This document shows positions 7,912 through 17,023 of a stretch of 64,000 nucleotides of DNA, piece by piece (the first letter of the stretch is position 1; the number at the start of each line of letters is the position of its first letter). The notes below the pieces were generated by a model, which was not told the origin of the DNA, ran no database searches, and saw only the letters and a program-made list of their open reading frames with translations. Made by a program: the position numbers and the translations under genes. Source of the stretch: Stenotrophomonas sp046736075 (GTDB lineage Bacteria; Pseudomonadota; Gammaproteobacteria; Xanthomonadales; Xanthomonadaceae); contig NZ_CP177163.1 in NCBI RefSeq assembly GCF_046736075.1, forward strand, positions 2,914,001-2,978,000, written 5' to 3'.

Positions 7912-9318
7912 TCAGTTGACGCGGCCGTACTGGTCTTCGAAGCGGACGATGTCGTCCTCGCCGAGGTAGCTGCCCGACTGCACTTCGATCAGCTCCAGCG
8001 GCAGCTTGCCCGGGTTCTTCAGGCGATGGGTGACGCCGAGCGGAATGTAGGTGCTCTGGTTTTCCGTCAGCAGGATCACGTCGTCGCCGCGGGTCACTTC
8101 AGCCGTGCCGCTCACCACGATCCAGTGTTCGGCGCGGTGGTGGTGCATCTGCAGGCTCAGCGTCGCGCCGGGCTTGACGGTGATGCGCTTGACCTGGAAA
8201 CGGGCGCCGTTGTCGATCGAATCGTACGCACCCCACGGGCGGTAGACCTTGCGGTGGGCGGCGGCTTCGCTGCGGCCGTCGCGCTTGATCTGCCCGACGA
8301 TCTCCTTGACGTCCTGCACGCGGTCCTTGTGGCCGACGAACACGGCGTCGTCGGTTTCCACCACGACCACGTCCTCCAGGCCGACCATCGCAATCAGGCG
8401 GGTGCCGTAGGCGTAGCTGTTGCGGCAGTCCAGCGAGATGACGTCGCCGTGGTAGGCGTTGCCGTCGGCGTCCTTGTCGGACACATCCCACAGCGCCGAC
8501 CACGAGCCAACGTCGTTCCAGCCGGCATCCAGCGGAACCACGGCGGCATCGGCGGTCTTTTCCATCACCGCGTAGTCGATCGAATCGTTGGGGCTGGCGG
8601 CGAACGCCTCGGCATCCAGGCGGATGAAGTCGCTGTCGCGCGAGGCCTTGTCCAGCGCGCTGCGGCAGGCCGCCAGCATGGCCGGCTGCAGGGTCTGCAG
8701 TTCGTCCAGGTAACGCGATGCCTTGAACAGGAACATGCCGCTGTTCCAGTAGTACTCGCCGGAGCTGACGTACTGCTGCGCGGTTTCCAGGTTCGGCTTC
8801 TCGACGAAGCGATCCACGCCACGCACGCCTTCGCCGGCGTGGGCCTTGATGTAGCCGTAGCCGGTTTCCGGTGCGGTGGGCACGATGCCGAAGGTGACCA
8901 GCTTGCCCGCATCGGCGGCCACGGCCGCCTGCTTGACCGCCGCGTGGAAGGCGGCGTCGTTGCGGACCACATGGTCGGACGGCAGCACCAGCAGCAGCGC
9001 ATCCTCACCGCCGGCCAGCGCCTGCAGCGCGGCGATGGCGATCGCCGGAGCGGTGTTGCGCCCGATCGGCTCGAGGATCAGCGCCTGCGGCACCACGCTG
9101 CACTCGCGCAGCTGCTCGGCCGCCATGAAGCGGTGTTCCTGGTTGGCCACGACGATCGGGGCCTTGCCGGCGATGGCCGCAACGCGGTTCCAGGTGGCCT
9201 GCAGCATCGTGGCATCGCCCACCAGCGGCAGGAACTGCTTCGGATACGCCTCGCGCGACAGCGGCCAGAGGCGGGTACCGGAACCACCGGAAAGGATGAC
9301 GGGGAGAATGGGCAACAT
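7912..9318 (-). CDS. xanB: mannose-1-phosphate guanylyltransferase / mannose-6-phosphate isomerase
   Basis: A 468-residue bifunctional enzyme of the XanB/AlgA/ManC type, matching the usual length of about 470. The N-terminal nucleotidyltransferase has the signature GGSGTRLWPLSRE and FVEKP; the C-terminal cupin (from about residue 350: KVYRPWGAYDSI, MHHHRAEHWIVVSG) is the type II phosphomannose isomerase. It interconverts fructose-6-P and mannose-6-P and makes GDP-mannose for xanthan-type exopolysaccharide and LPS. It lies 15 bases downstream of xanA, the standard xanAB pairing in Xanthomonadaceae. Confidence 0.93.
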   Translation of the reverse strand: MLPILPVILSGGSGTRLWPLSREAYPKQFLPLVGDATMLQATWNRVAAIAGKAPIVVANQEHRFMAAEQLRECSVVPQALILEPIGRNTAPAIAIAALQALAGGEDALLLVLPSDHVVRNDAAFHAAVKQAAVAADAGKLVTFGIVPTAPETGYGYIKAHAGEGVRGVDRFVEKPNLETAQQYVSSGEYYWNSGMFLFKASRYLDELQTLQPAMLAACRSALDKASRDSDFIRLDAEAFAASPNDSIDYAVMEKTADAAVVPLDAGWNDVGSWSALWDVSDKDADGNAYHGDVISLDCRNSYAYGTRLIAMVGLEDVVVVETDDAVFVGHKDRVQDVKEIVGQIKRDGRSEAAAHRKVYRPWGAYDSIDNGARFQVKRITVKPGATLSLQMHHHRAEHWIVVSGTAEVTRGDDVILLTENQSTYIPLGVTHRLKNPGKLPLELIEVQSGSYLGEDDIVRFEDQYGRVN

Positions 9319-9333
9319 GAAAATCGTCCTGAA

Positions 9334-10692
9334 TCAGTGTTGGGAGGTAGTGCCGCCGATCAGGGCGGTCAGCTCGTCGGTGCGTTCGCGCAGCAGTGCG
9401 GCATCGCCGCGCGTCTCCACGTTCAACCGCAGCAGCGGCTCGGTATTGGAACTGCGCAGGTTGAAGCGCCATGCGCCGAAGTCGGCGCTGACGCCGTCGG
9501 TGTGGTCCAGTTCGGGCGACTGCGCGGCGTAGTGGGCCATGATCCGGGCCACGGTGGCCTTGGCATCGTCCACGCGGAAATTGATTTCGCCGCTGCACGG
9601 GAACGCCTGCATGCGGTCGGCGACCAGATCGCCCAGGCCGGTGCCGCTGCGCGACACCAGGTCGGCAATCAGCAGCCACGGAATCATGCCCGAATCGCAG
9701 TAGGCGAAATCGCGGAAGTAGTGGTGGGCGCTCATCTCGCCGCCGTAGATCGCATCCTCGGCGCGCATGCGTTCCTTGATGAAGGCATGGCCGGTCTTGC
9801 TCATCACCGGCACGCCGCCGGCGGCCAGCACCATCTCCTGGGTGTTCCAGGTCAGGCGCGGGTCGTGGATGATCTTGCCGCCCGGCTGGCGCTTGAGCAG
9901 CGCCACGGCCAGCAGGCCGACCAGGTAGTAGCCTTCGATGAAGTCGCCGTTCGCGTCGAAGAAGAAGCAGCGGTCGAAATCACCGTCCCAGGCCACGCCG
10001 AAGTCGGCGTTGTTCGCACGCACGGCCTCGGCGGTCGCGGCGCGGTTTTCCGGCAGCAGCGGGTTGGGAATGCCATTCGGGAACGTGCCGTCGGGCTCGT
10101 GCTGGATGCGCACAAATTCGAAGGGCAGGTGCGGTGCCAGTTCGTCGATGATCAGGCCGGCGCCGCCGTTGCCGGCGTTGACCACGATCTTCAGCGGCTT
10201 GAGCTTGTCCACCTCGACGTAGCCCAGCAGGTGCGCGATGTAGGCCGACTTGTCGGTGTCGATGCGGACCTGCCCCTCACCCGAGGGCAGTGCCGCGTCG
10301 CTTGCCGCGAAATCGCGGACGTCGAACAGGCCGGTGTCGCCGCTGATCGGACGCGACTGCTCGCGGACCAGCTTCATGCCGTTGTAGTCCATCGGGTTGT
10401 GGCTGGCGGTGACCATCACGCCACCGGCCGCCTGCCGATGGAAGGTCTGGAAATAGACTTCCTCGGTGCCGCACAGGCCGATGTCGATCACGTCCCGGCC
10501 GGCACGGTTGAAGCCGGCGGCGAGGGCGGTCTGCAGCTCGGGGCTGCTCAGGCGGATGTCGCGTCCCAGGACGACGGGGCCGGGGCCAAGCAGGGCCGCG
10601 GTGCCGGCACCGATGCGCTCGGCCAGGGCAGGGTCCAGTTCATCGGGAACCCGGCCGCGAATGTCGTATGCCTTGAAACTGGGGAGCGTCAT
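9334..10692 (-). CDS. xanA: phosphomannomutase / phosphoglucomutase (XanA, SpgM)
   Basis: A 452-residue alpha-D-phosphohexomutase of the AlgC/XanA family. The phosphorylated serine is S97 in TASHNP; the metal loop DGDFDRC and the sugar-binding GGEMSAHH are present. It interconverts mannose-6-P/mannose-1-P and glucose-6-P/glucose-1-P, feeding both GDP-mannose (xanB) and dTDP-rhamnose (rmlA). In S. maltophilia the orthologue is called spgM. ATG at 10690-10692 is chosen; a TTG one codon earlier is also possible. An AGGA site lies about 8 bases upstream. Confidence 0.92.
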   Translation of the reverse strand: MTLPSFKAYDIRGRVPDELDPALAERIGAGTAALLGPGPVVLGRDIRLSSPELQTALAAGFNRAGRDVIDIGLCGTEEVYFQTFHRQAAGGVMVTASHNPMDYNGMKLVREQSRPISGDTGLFDVRDFAASDAALPSGEGQVRIDTDKSAYIAHLLGYVEVDKLKPLKIVVNAGNGGAGLIIDELAPHLPFEFVRIQHEPDGTFPNGIPNPLLPENRAATAEAVRANNADFGVAWDGDFDRCFFFDANGDFIEGYYLVGLLAVALLKRQPGGKIIHDPRLTWNTQEMVLAAGGVPVMSKTGHAFIKERMRAEDAIYGGEMSAHHYFRDFAYCDSGMIPWLLIADLVSRSGTGLGDLVADRMQAFPCSGEINFRVDDAKATVARIMAHYAAQSPELDHTDGVSADFGAWRFNLRSSNTEPLLRLNVETRGDAALLRERTDELTALIGGTTSQH

Positions 10693-10792
10693 CAATGCAG
10701 TCCTTACAGGGGTGACCGCCGATTATAGCGACAGCATCCCAACGGGAGTGTCGCTTTTTCCAGCGGGCGGGCCGTCCTGGGCCCGTCAGCAG

Positions 10793-10824
10793 AACGCCGC
10801 GCAACCTGCTGATTGCGCGGCGTT
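10793..10824 (-). terminator. hairpin downstream of etfA
   Basis: Perfect 12-base arms (10793-10804 and 10813-10824) with an 8-base loop lie 17 bases past the end of etfA on the minus strand. The T-run after the hairpin is poor, so it is a hairpin terminator of moderate confidence. Confidence 0.6.
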
Positions 10825-10840
10825 TGCTTCATGTGCGGTG

Positions 10841-11779
10841 TTACAGCGCCGCTTCCAGTTCAGGCAGCAACGTGAACAGGTCCCCGACCAGGCCGATGTC
10901 GGCGATCTCGAAGATCGGCGAATCCGGGTCCTTGTTGATGGCCACGATCGTGCCGGCATCCTTGATCCCGGTCAGGTGCTGGATGGCGCCGCTGATGCCG
11001 ACGGCCACGTACAGCTCCGGCGAGATGATCTTGCCGGTCTGGCCGACCTGCAGATCGCTGGGCACGTAGCCGGCGTCCACGGCGGCGCGCGAGGCGCCGA
11101 CGGCGGCACCGAGCTTGTCGGCCAGCTGGAAGATGACCTTGAAGTTCTCTTCCGAGCCCACGCCACGGCCGCCGGAAACCACGCGCTTGGCGCTCTGCAG
11201 GTCCGGGCGGTCGGTGGCACCTGCGGCCAGACCCACGAAGCGGGTGTGGGTGGGCAGGGCGGCATCGACGCTGGCCGCTTCAACCGCGGCGCTGCCGCCC
11301 TTGGCCGCTTCCGGCCAGGAGGCCGCACGCACGGTGGCGACCACGATCTGGTCGGCCGGCACGTCCACGGTGATGATCGCGTTGCCGGCGTAGATCGGGC
11401 GCTTGAAGCTGTGGCTGCCTTCGACGGTCATCAGGTCGGACACCTGGTTGACGCCGAGCAGGGCGGCCACGCACGGCATCAGGTCCTTGCCGAAGGTGGT
11501 CGAGGGGCCGAACACGTGGGTGTAGCCCTTGGCCAGCTGTGCGATCTGCGGGGCCAGCACCTGGGCCAGGGCCTGGGCGTTGGCGGCGTTGGTCACGGTC
11601 AGCACCTTGGCCACGCCGGCCAGTTCGGCGGCCTGCGCGGCTACCGCGGCCGGGTCGGCGGCCAGCACCAGCACGTCGATGCTGGCGCCGCCGATGGCGG
11701 CAGCGGCGCTGACGGTCTTGGCGGTGGCGGCGTTGAGCTTGCCGTCATGGTGTTCGGCGACAACGAGGATCTTGGTCAT
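10841..11779 (-). CDS. etfA: electron transfer flavoprotein alpha subunit
   Basis: A 312-residue EtfA, normal length. The C-terminal FAD-binding half shows VVSGGRGVGSEENF, GQTGKIISPELYVAVGISG and the closing DLFTLLPELEAAL expected of the family. With EtfB it carries electrons from acyl-CoA dehydrogenases to the ETF-quinone oxidoreductase. The ATG overlaps the etfB stop by one base (TAATG on the minus strand), so the subunits are translationally coupled. In Xanthomonadaceae etf genes are a standard flank of the LPS locus. No polysaccharide role is implied. Confidence 0.95.
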   Translation of the reverse strand: MTKILVVAEHHDGKLNAATAKTVSAAAAIGGASIDVLVLAADPAAVAAQAAELAGVAKVLTVTNAANAQALAQVLAPQIAQLAKGYTHVFGPSTTFGKDLMPCVAALLGVNQVSDLMTVEGSHSFKRPIYAGNAIITVDVPADQIVVATVRAASWPEAAKGGSAAVEAASVDAALPTHTRFVGLAAGATDRPDLQSAKRVVSGGRGVGSEENFKVIFQLADKLGAAVGASRAAVDAGYVPSDLQVGQTGKIISPELYVAVGISGAIQHLTGIKDAGTIVAINKDPDSPIFEIADIGLVGDLFTLLPELEAAL

Positions 11780-12525
11780 TACAGCAACCCCTTCTGCTTG
11801 AGTGCGGCGACCAGTTCGGCCGCGTCCTTGACCATCACGCCCTTGCTGCGCTTGACCGGCGCGGCGTAGTGGGTGGTGGTGAAGGTATCGGCGGCGTCAA
11901 CGCCCAGATCGGCCAGCTGCAGGGTTTCCAGCGGCTTGGCCTTGGCCTTCATGATGTCGGGCAGCTTGATGAAGCGCGGCTCGTTCAGGCGCAGGTCGGT
12001 GGTGACCACGGCGGGCAGATCGACCTCCAGCGTTTCCAGGCCGGCGTCGACCTCGCGGGTGACCGTGGCCTTGCCGTCGGCGATGTCCAGCTTGCTGGCG
12101 AAGGTCGCCTGCGGGCGGCCCCACAGCGTGGCCAGCATCTGGCCGGTCTGGTTGGCGTCGTCGTCGATCGCCTGCTTGCCCAGGATCACCAGGTCCGGCT
12201 GTTCCTTCTCCACCAGCTTGAGCAGGGTGCGCGCGGCAGTCAGCGGCTGGATGGCCTGGTCGGTGACCACGTGGATGGCACGGTTGGCGCCCATGGCCAG
12301 GCCGTTGCGCAGGTGGGCCTGGGCATCCGCCGGTGCGATGGTGGCAACCACGACCTCGGTGGCGATGCCCTTGTCGCGCAGACGCAGCGCTTCTTCCAAG
12401 GCGATCTCGTCAAAGGGGTTGGGCGACAGCTTGACGCCATCGGTGACCACGCCGGAACCGTCCGGCTTGACCTGAATGCGGACGTTGTAGTCCACCACGC
12501 GCTTGTACGCGACGAGGATTTTCAT
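11779..12525 (-). CDS. etfB: electron transfer flavoprotein beta subunit
   Basis: A 248-residue EtfB beginning MKILVAYKRVVDYNVRI, with the AMP-binding region (VVVATIAPADAQAHLRNGLA, LVILGKQAIDDDANQTGQML) and the LNEPRFIKLPDIMKAK signature near residue 190. It heterodimerises with EtfA. An AAGGAT site precedes the ATG at 12523-12525. It is transcribed away from rmlB, with 262 bases between the two starts. A promoter candidate lies about 75-105 bases upstream. Confidence 0.95.
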   Translation of the reverse strand: MKILVAYKRVVDYNVRIQVKPDGSGVVTDGVKLSPNPFDEIALEEALRLRDKGIATEVVVATIAPADAQAHLRNGLAMGANRAIHVVTDQAIQPLTAARTLLKLVEKEQPDLVILGKQAIDDDANQTGQMLATLWGRPQATFASKLDIADGKATVTREVDAGLETLEVDLPAVVTTDLRLNEPRFIKLPDIMKAKAKPLETLQLADLGVDAADTFTTTHYAAPVKRSKGVMVKDAAELVAALKQKGLL

Positions 12526-12599
12526 CTGGTGCGGGATCCTTCAATAACGGGGGAACGTCCGGTCCTTGGAACAGCAACCGGTTCGGGGGTGGGACCTGG

Positions 12600-12629
12600 A
12601 TTCTAACTGGCTGCGCGGCACCATGCGAA
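12600..12629 (-). promoter_or_regulatory. candidate sigma70-like promoter for etfBA with inverted repeat over the -35
   Basis: On the minus strand TTCGCA (12629-12624) and TAGAAT (12605-12600) are separated by 18 bases, a 4/6 and 5/6 match to the consensus. A 9-base imperfect inverted repeat (CACCATGCG with CGTATGGTG, 12619-12640, 4-base loop, one mismatched pair) overlaps the -35, as an operator would. This is read by eye only. Confidence 0.4.
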
Positions 12630-12787
12630 TGCGTATGGTGATGCGGCAATGCAGCATCCGCACGCGTGCGCAGGACCGGGTTCACCTCCCGCAGGGCGTC
12701 GTGAAGACAGCCCCGATGTATGCTGTGGCGCTGTGCCGGGGAGCCCCAGTTGCGCTCCGGGGAGGAAACCGAACAGGAGAACGGGTA

Positions 12788-13843
12788 GTGCCCACTTGGC
12801 TTGTCACTGGCGGCGCCGGCTTCATCGGCGGGAACTTCGTGCTTGAAGCGGTCGCCCGCGGCGTGCGCGTGATCACCCTGGACGCGTTGACCTACGCGGG
12901 CAACCTGCAGACGCTGGCGTCGCTGGACGGCCATCCGGACCATGTGTTCGTCCACGGTGATATCGGCGACCGGGAACTGGTTGCCGGCGTGCTGGCCGAG
13001 CATCGGCCCGATGCGGTGCTGAACTTCGCCGCCGAAAGCCACGTGGACCGCTCCATCGACGGCCCTGGCGCCTTCATCCAGACCAACGTGGTCGGCACCC
13101 TGGGGCTGCTCGAAGCCGTACGCGACTACTGGAAGGCCCTGCCGGCCGACCGGGGCGCGGCGTTCCGCTTCCTGCACGTGTCCACCGATGAGGTGTACGG
13201 CACGCTGGGCGAGACCGGGCAGTTCAGCGAGACCACCGCGTACGCGCCCAACTCGCCCTATGCGGCGTCCAAGGCCGCCTCGGACCATCTGGTGCGTGCG
13301 TTCCACCACACCTACGGGCTGCCGGTGCTCACCACCAACTGCTCCAACAACTACGGCCCGCACCACTTCCCTGAAAAGCTCATCCCGCTGGTGATCGCCA
13401 AGGCGCTGGCCGGGGAACCGCTGCCGGTGTACGGCGACGGCCGGCAGGTGCGCGACTGGCTGTTCGTGTCCGACCACTGCGAAGCGATCCGCACCGTGCT
13501 GGCCAAGGGCCAGGTCGGTGAGACCTACAACGTCGGCGGCAACGCGGAAAAACAGAACATCGAGGTGGTGCAGGCGATCTGCACGCTGCTGGACGCGCGC
13601 CGCCCGCGTGCGGACGGTCAGCCGCGCAGTCGCCAGATCACGCACGTCGCCGATCGTCCCGGCCATGATCGCCGCTACGCCATCGATGCCTCCAAGCTCA
13701 CGCACCAGCTCGGCTGGGCGCCCCGATACACCTTCGAGCAGGGCATTGCGTTCACCGTCGACTGGTATCTGGACAACCAGCCGTGGGTGCAGGGCGTGCT
13801 CGATGGCAGCTATCGTCTGCAGCGCATCGGCACTGCCGCCTGA
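12788..13843 (+). CDS. rmlB: dTDP-glucose 4,6-dehydratase
   Basis: A 351-residue short-chain dehydrogenase/reductase-fold enzyme. The NAD motif TGGAGFIGG is at residues 7-15, the catalytic Y158-x3-K162 lies in SPYAASK, and the STDEVYG signature precedes it. It converts dTDP-glucose to dTDP-4-keto-6-deoxyglucose. The GTG at 12788 is chosen because the Rossmann fold starts directly after it and AGGAGA lies 7 bases upstream; the open frame extends 222 bases further without family similarity. It is the first gene of rmlBACD and divergent from etfBA. Confidence 0.95.
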   Translation: MPTWLVTGGAGFIGGNFVLEAVARGVRVITLDALTYAGNLQTLASLDGHPDHVFVHGDIGDRELVAGVLAEHRPDAVLNFAAESHVDRSIDGPGAFIQTNVVGTLGLLEAVRDYWKALPADRGAAFRFLHVSTDEVYGTLGETGQFSETTAYAPNSPYAASKAASDHLVRAFHHTYGLPVLTTNCSNNYGPHHFPEKLIPLVIAKALAGEPLPVYGDGRQVRDWLFVSDHCEAIRTVLAKGQVGETYNVGGNAEKQNIEVVQAICTLLDARRPRADGQPRSRQITHVADRPGHDRRYAIDASKLTHQLGWAPRYTFEQGIAFTVDWYLDNQPWVQGVLDGSYRLQRIGTAA

Positions 13844-13873
13844 GCGACGGCCGAGACCACAGAGGAACACCGC

Positions 13874-14761
13874 ATGACTCAACGCAAGGGCATCATCCTC
13901 GCGGGTGGTTCGGGCACACGCCTGTATCCCATCACCAAGGGCGTCAGCAAACAGCTGCTGCCCGTCTACGACAAACCGATGATCTACTACCCGCTGAGCG
14001 TGCTGATGCAGGCGGGCATCCGTGATCTGCTGATCATCAACACCCCGCACGAACAGGCGCTGTTCCAGGCGCTGCTGGGCGACGGTTCGCAGTGGGGCAT
14101 GAACATCGAGTACGCCGTCCAGCCGAGCCCGGATGGTCTTGCCCAGGCCTACCTGATCGGTCGCGATTTCATCGCCGGCAAGCCGAGCTGCCTGGTGCTG
14201 GGTGACAACATCTTCCACGGCCACGGGCTGCGCGAACTGCTGCGCAGCGCCGACCAGCGCGAGCAGGGCGCCACGGTGTTCGGGTACTGGGTCAACGACC
14301 CGGAACGCTATGGCGTGGCCGAGTTCGACGCGGCCGGCAAGGTCGTGGGCCTGGTGGAGAAGCCGGCGCAGCCGCGCTCCAACTACGCGGTTACCGGCCT
14401 GTATTTCTACGATGGCAATGCCAGCGCCCATGCGGCCGAGTTGAAACCCTCGGCGCGCGGCGAACTGGAAATCACCGATCTGAACCAGCGGTACCTGCGC
14501 GACGGTCAGCTGCACCTGGAAGCGCTGGGGCGCGGCTACGCGTGGCTGGACACCGGAACGCACCAGTCGCTGCTGGAGGCGTCCAACTTCATCGAGACGA
14601 TCCAGACCCGCCAGGGCCTGCAGGTCTGCTGCCCGGAGGAGATCGCATTCGGCCAGGGCTGGATCAGCGCCGAGCAGCTCGAAGCCCTGGCCGCACCGCT
14701 GATCAAGAACGGCTACGGCCAGTATCTGCACGCACTCGTGCAGCGCGGAGCGGTGCCATGA
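13874..14761 (+). CDS. rmlA: glucose-1-phosphate thymidylyltransferase
   Basis: A 295-residue nucleotidyltransferase with the RmlA signature GGSGTRLYPITKGVSKQLLP at residues 11-30, followed by DKPMIYYPLS and VLGDNIFHG. It makes dTDP-glucose from glucose-1-P and dTTP and is normally feedback-inhibited by dTDP-rhamnose. Its ATG follows AGAGGAAC and lies 30 bases after rmlB. The stop overlaps the rmlC start (ATGA at 14758-14761). Confidence 0.96.
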   Translation: MTQRKGIILAGGSGTRLYPITKGVSKQLLPVYDKPMIYYPLSVLMQAGIRDLLIINTPHEQALFQALLGDGSQWGMNIEYAVQPSPDGLAQAYLIGRDFIAGKPSCLVLGDNIFHGHGLRELLRSADQREQGATVFGYWVNDPERYGVAEFDAAGKVVGLVEKPAQPRSNYAVTGLYFYDGNASAHAAELKPSARGELEITDLNQRYLRDGQLHLEALGRGYAWLDTGTHQSLLEASNFIETIQTRQGLQVCCPEEIAFGQGWISAEQLEALAAPLIKNGYGQYLHALVQRGAVP

Positions 14762-15315
14762 AGATCATCGATACCGCACTGGCGGACTGCAAGGTCATCG
14801 AGCCGACCGTGTTCGGCGACGACCGCGGGTTCTTCTTCGAAAGCTGGAACGCCGACCGGTACGGCGCGAACGCGCTGCCGACCCGGTTCGTGCAGAGCAA
14901 CGTGTCGTCCTCGTCCAAGGGCGTGCTGCGCGGGCTGCACTATCAGTGGCCGCGCCCGCAGGGAAAGCTGGTGTCGGTGCTGCAGGGCGAGGTGTACGAC
15001 GTGGCGGTGGACATCCGCCGTGGATCGCCGACCTTCGGCCGTTGGGATGCGGTGATCCTCAGTGGCGGGAACCATCGCCAGTTCTGGATTCCGCCCGGCT
15101 TCGCGCACGGCTTCGCGGTGCTGTCGGACACCGCGCTGTTCAGCTATCTGTGCACCGATGTGTACGTCAAGGAGGCCGATGCGGCCATCCGCTGGAACGA
15201 TGCGGATCTGGCCGTCGACTGGCCGATCAGTGCGCCGTCGCTGTCGCCCAAGGATGAGCAGGCGCCGTTCCTGAAGGACATCGACCCCGATCGCCTGCCG
15301 GTCTACGTGCCATGA
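14758..15315 (+). CDS. rmlC: dTDP-4-dehydrorhamnose 3,5-epimerase
   Basis: A 185-residue cupin, the standard length. The catalytic His61 lies in RGLHYQWP, and KLVSVLQGEVYDVAVDIR and FWIPPGFAHGF are family strings. The start at 14758 is fixed by the 4-base overlap with rmlA and by the family N-terminus (MKIIDTALADCKVIEP). It makes dTDP-4-keto-L-rhamnose. The stop overlaps rmlD by 4 bases. Confidence 0.95.
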   Translation: MKIIDTALADCKVIEPTVFGDDRGFFFESWNADRYGANALPTRFVQSNVSSSSKGVLRGLHYQWPRPQGKLVSVLQGEVYDVAVDIRRGSPTFGRWDAVILSGGNHRQFWIPPGFAHGFAVLSDTALFSYLCTDVYVKEADAAIRWNDADLAVDWPISAPSLSPKDEQAPFLKDIDPDRLPVYVP

Positions 15316-16211
15316 CTGTGCTGGTGCTGGGCGGCAATGGCCAGCTCGGGCAGGAACTGCTGCGTGCGCTTGCGCCGCTGGGTCCGCTCACCGCCACCAC
15401 CCGCAGCGGCCTGCTTGCCGATGGCACGCCGTGCGCGACGGCCGACTTCGACCAGCCGGCTTCGCTGCCGTCGATGCTGGATCGCCAGCGCCCGTCGGTG
15501 GTGGTCAATGCGGCGGCATATACGGCCGTTGACCGGGCAGAGCAGGAACCGGACGCGGCACGCCGCGCCAACACCGACGCCCCTGCGGCCATCGCCCGCT
15601 GGTGCGCGCAGCACGGCGTGCCGCTGGTGCACTATTCCACCGACTACGTGTTCGACGGGCGCGCGCGCGCGCCGTACCGCGAAGACGCGCCCACCGCACC
15701 GATCAACGTGTATGGGACAACCAAGCGCGACGGCGAAGACGCCATCCGGGCCGCCGGCGGCCGCCATCTGATTTTCCGCACCGCGTGGGTGTACGCCCCG
15801 CATGGCGCCAACTTCCTGCGCACCATGCTGCGCGTGGGTGCCGAGCGCGACGTACTGCGCGTGGTTGCCGACCAGATCGGTACGCCCACCCCGGCGGCGC
15901 TGATCGCCGATGTCACCGCGCGCGCGCTGCACCATGCCGGCGGCCTGTCCGGCACCTGGCACCTGACCGCCACGGGCGAGACCAGCTGGCATGGGTTTGC
16001 CGAAGCGATCTTCGCCGCGGCGGTGGCCCGTGGCGTGCTGCCGCGGGCGCCGCGCGTGGAGGCGATCACCACCGCCGACTACCCCACGCCCGCGCCCCGG
16101 CCCGCCTACTCGCATCTGGACGTAGCGCGCGTGCAAGCCGATTTCGACCTGGTTCTGCCGGCCTGGCAGGACGGTCTTGCGCAGGTGATGCAGCGCCTGC
16201 CCACGCGCTGA
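15312..16211 (+). CDS. rmlD: dTDP-4-dehydrorhamnose reductase
   Basis: A 299-residue reductase with GGNGQLGQE at the N-terminus, the NAAAYTAVDRAE string and the catalytic Y134-x3-K138 (YGTTK). It performs the NAD(P)H-dependent last step to dTDP-L-rhamnose. It is coupled to rmlC through an ATGA overlap and closes the rmlBACD operon. Rhamnose is a usual O-antigen component in this family, and the RgpF-domain gene further on may use it. Confidence 0.95.
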   Translation: MTVLVLGGNGQLGQELLRALAPLGPLTATTRSGLLADGTPCATADFDQPASLPSMLDRQRPSVVVNAAAYTAVDRAEQEPDAARRANTDAPAAIARWCAQHGVPLVHYSTDYVFDGRARAPYREDAPTAPINVYGTTKRDGEDAIRAAGGRHLIFRTAWVYAPHGANFLRTMLRVGAERDVLRVVADQIGTPTPAALIADVTARALHHAGGLSGTWHLTATGETSWHGFAEAIFAAAVARGVLPRAPRVEAITTADYPTPAPRPAYSHLDVARVQADFDLVLPAWQDGLAQVMQRLPTR

Positions 16212-16250
16212 ACACGCTGCAGCGCGGCAGGGAAAACAGCGGCCAACGGC

Positions 16251-16256
16251 TACAAT
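16251..16256 (+). promoter_or_regulatory. possible -10 element upstream of the CoA-transferase genes
   Basis: TACAAT (5/6 to the sigma70 -10) lies 32 bases before the ATG in the 76-base gap after rmlD. No good -35 is visible at normal spacing. Confidence 0.3.
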
Positions 16257-16287
16257 GCGCCCTTACATCAACGAGGTGAGGGCGTAG

Positions 16288-17022
16288 ATGAGCAAGTCCC
16301 CGGACACCGCCACACGGCGTGGCAAGCAGTACGCCAGCGCCGCCGAGGCACTGCAGGGCGTGATCGCCGATGGCCAGACCCTGGCGGTCGGTGGCTTCGG
16401 CCTGTGCGGCATTCCCGAGGCGCTGATCGCCGCGCTGCGCGACACCGGAGCCAAGGGCCTGACGGTGATCTCCAACAATGCCGGCGTGGATGGCTTCGGC
16501 CTGGGCCAGCTGCTGGAAACCCGCCAGATCCAGAAGATGATTTCGTCCTACGTGGGCGAGAACAAGGAATTCGAGCGGCAGTTCCTGGCCGGCGAGCTGG
16601 AGCTGGAGTTCAACCCGCAGGGCACCCTGGCCGAGCGCCTGCGCGCCGGCGGCGCGGGCATCCCCGCCTTCTTCACCGCGACCGGCTACGGCACCGTGGT
16701 GGCCGAGGGCAAGGAAACCCGCGAGTTCGACGGCAAGCACTACGTGATGGAAACCGCGCTGCGCGCCGACGTGGCGCTGGTCAAGGCGTGGAAGGCCGAC
16801 GAGGCCGGCAACCTGGTGTTTCGCAAGACCGCGCGCAACTTCAACCCGGCCTGCGCGATGGCCGGCAGGCTGTGCATCGTCGAAGTGGAGGAGGTGGTGC
16901 CGGTGGGCAGCATCGATCCGGACCAGGTCCACCTGCCCGGCATCTACGTGCACCGCATCGTGCACAACCCGCATCCCGAGAAGCGTATCGAACAGCGCAC
17001 CATCCGTGCGGAGGGCAACTGA
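16288..17022 (+). CDS. lpsI: 3-oxoacid CoA-transferase subunit A (LpsI-like)
   Basis: A 244-residue CoA-transferase family I alpha subunit: the VGGFGLCGIPE motif is at about residues 33-43, with SNNAGVDGFGLG and FFTATGYGT following. It forms an enzyme with the next gene that moves CoA between succinate and acetoacetate or similar acids. In Xanthomonas the corresponding pair next to rmlBADC has been named lpsI/lpsJ because of location; an LPS role is not evident from the catalytic family. The subunit B gene starts one base after its stop. Confidence 0.85.
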   Translation: MSKSPDTATRRGKQYASAAEALQGVIADGQTLAVGGFGLCGIPEALIAALRDTGAKGLTVISNNAGVDGFGLGQLLETRQIQKMISSYVGENKEFERQFLAGELELEFNPQGTLAERLRAGGAGIPAFFTATGYGTVVAEGKETREFDGKHYVMETALRADVALVKAWKADEAGNLVFRKTARNFNPACAMAGRLCIVEVEEVVPVGSIDPDQVHLPGIYVHRIVHNPHPEKRIEQRTIRAEGN

Positions 17023-17023
17023 C

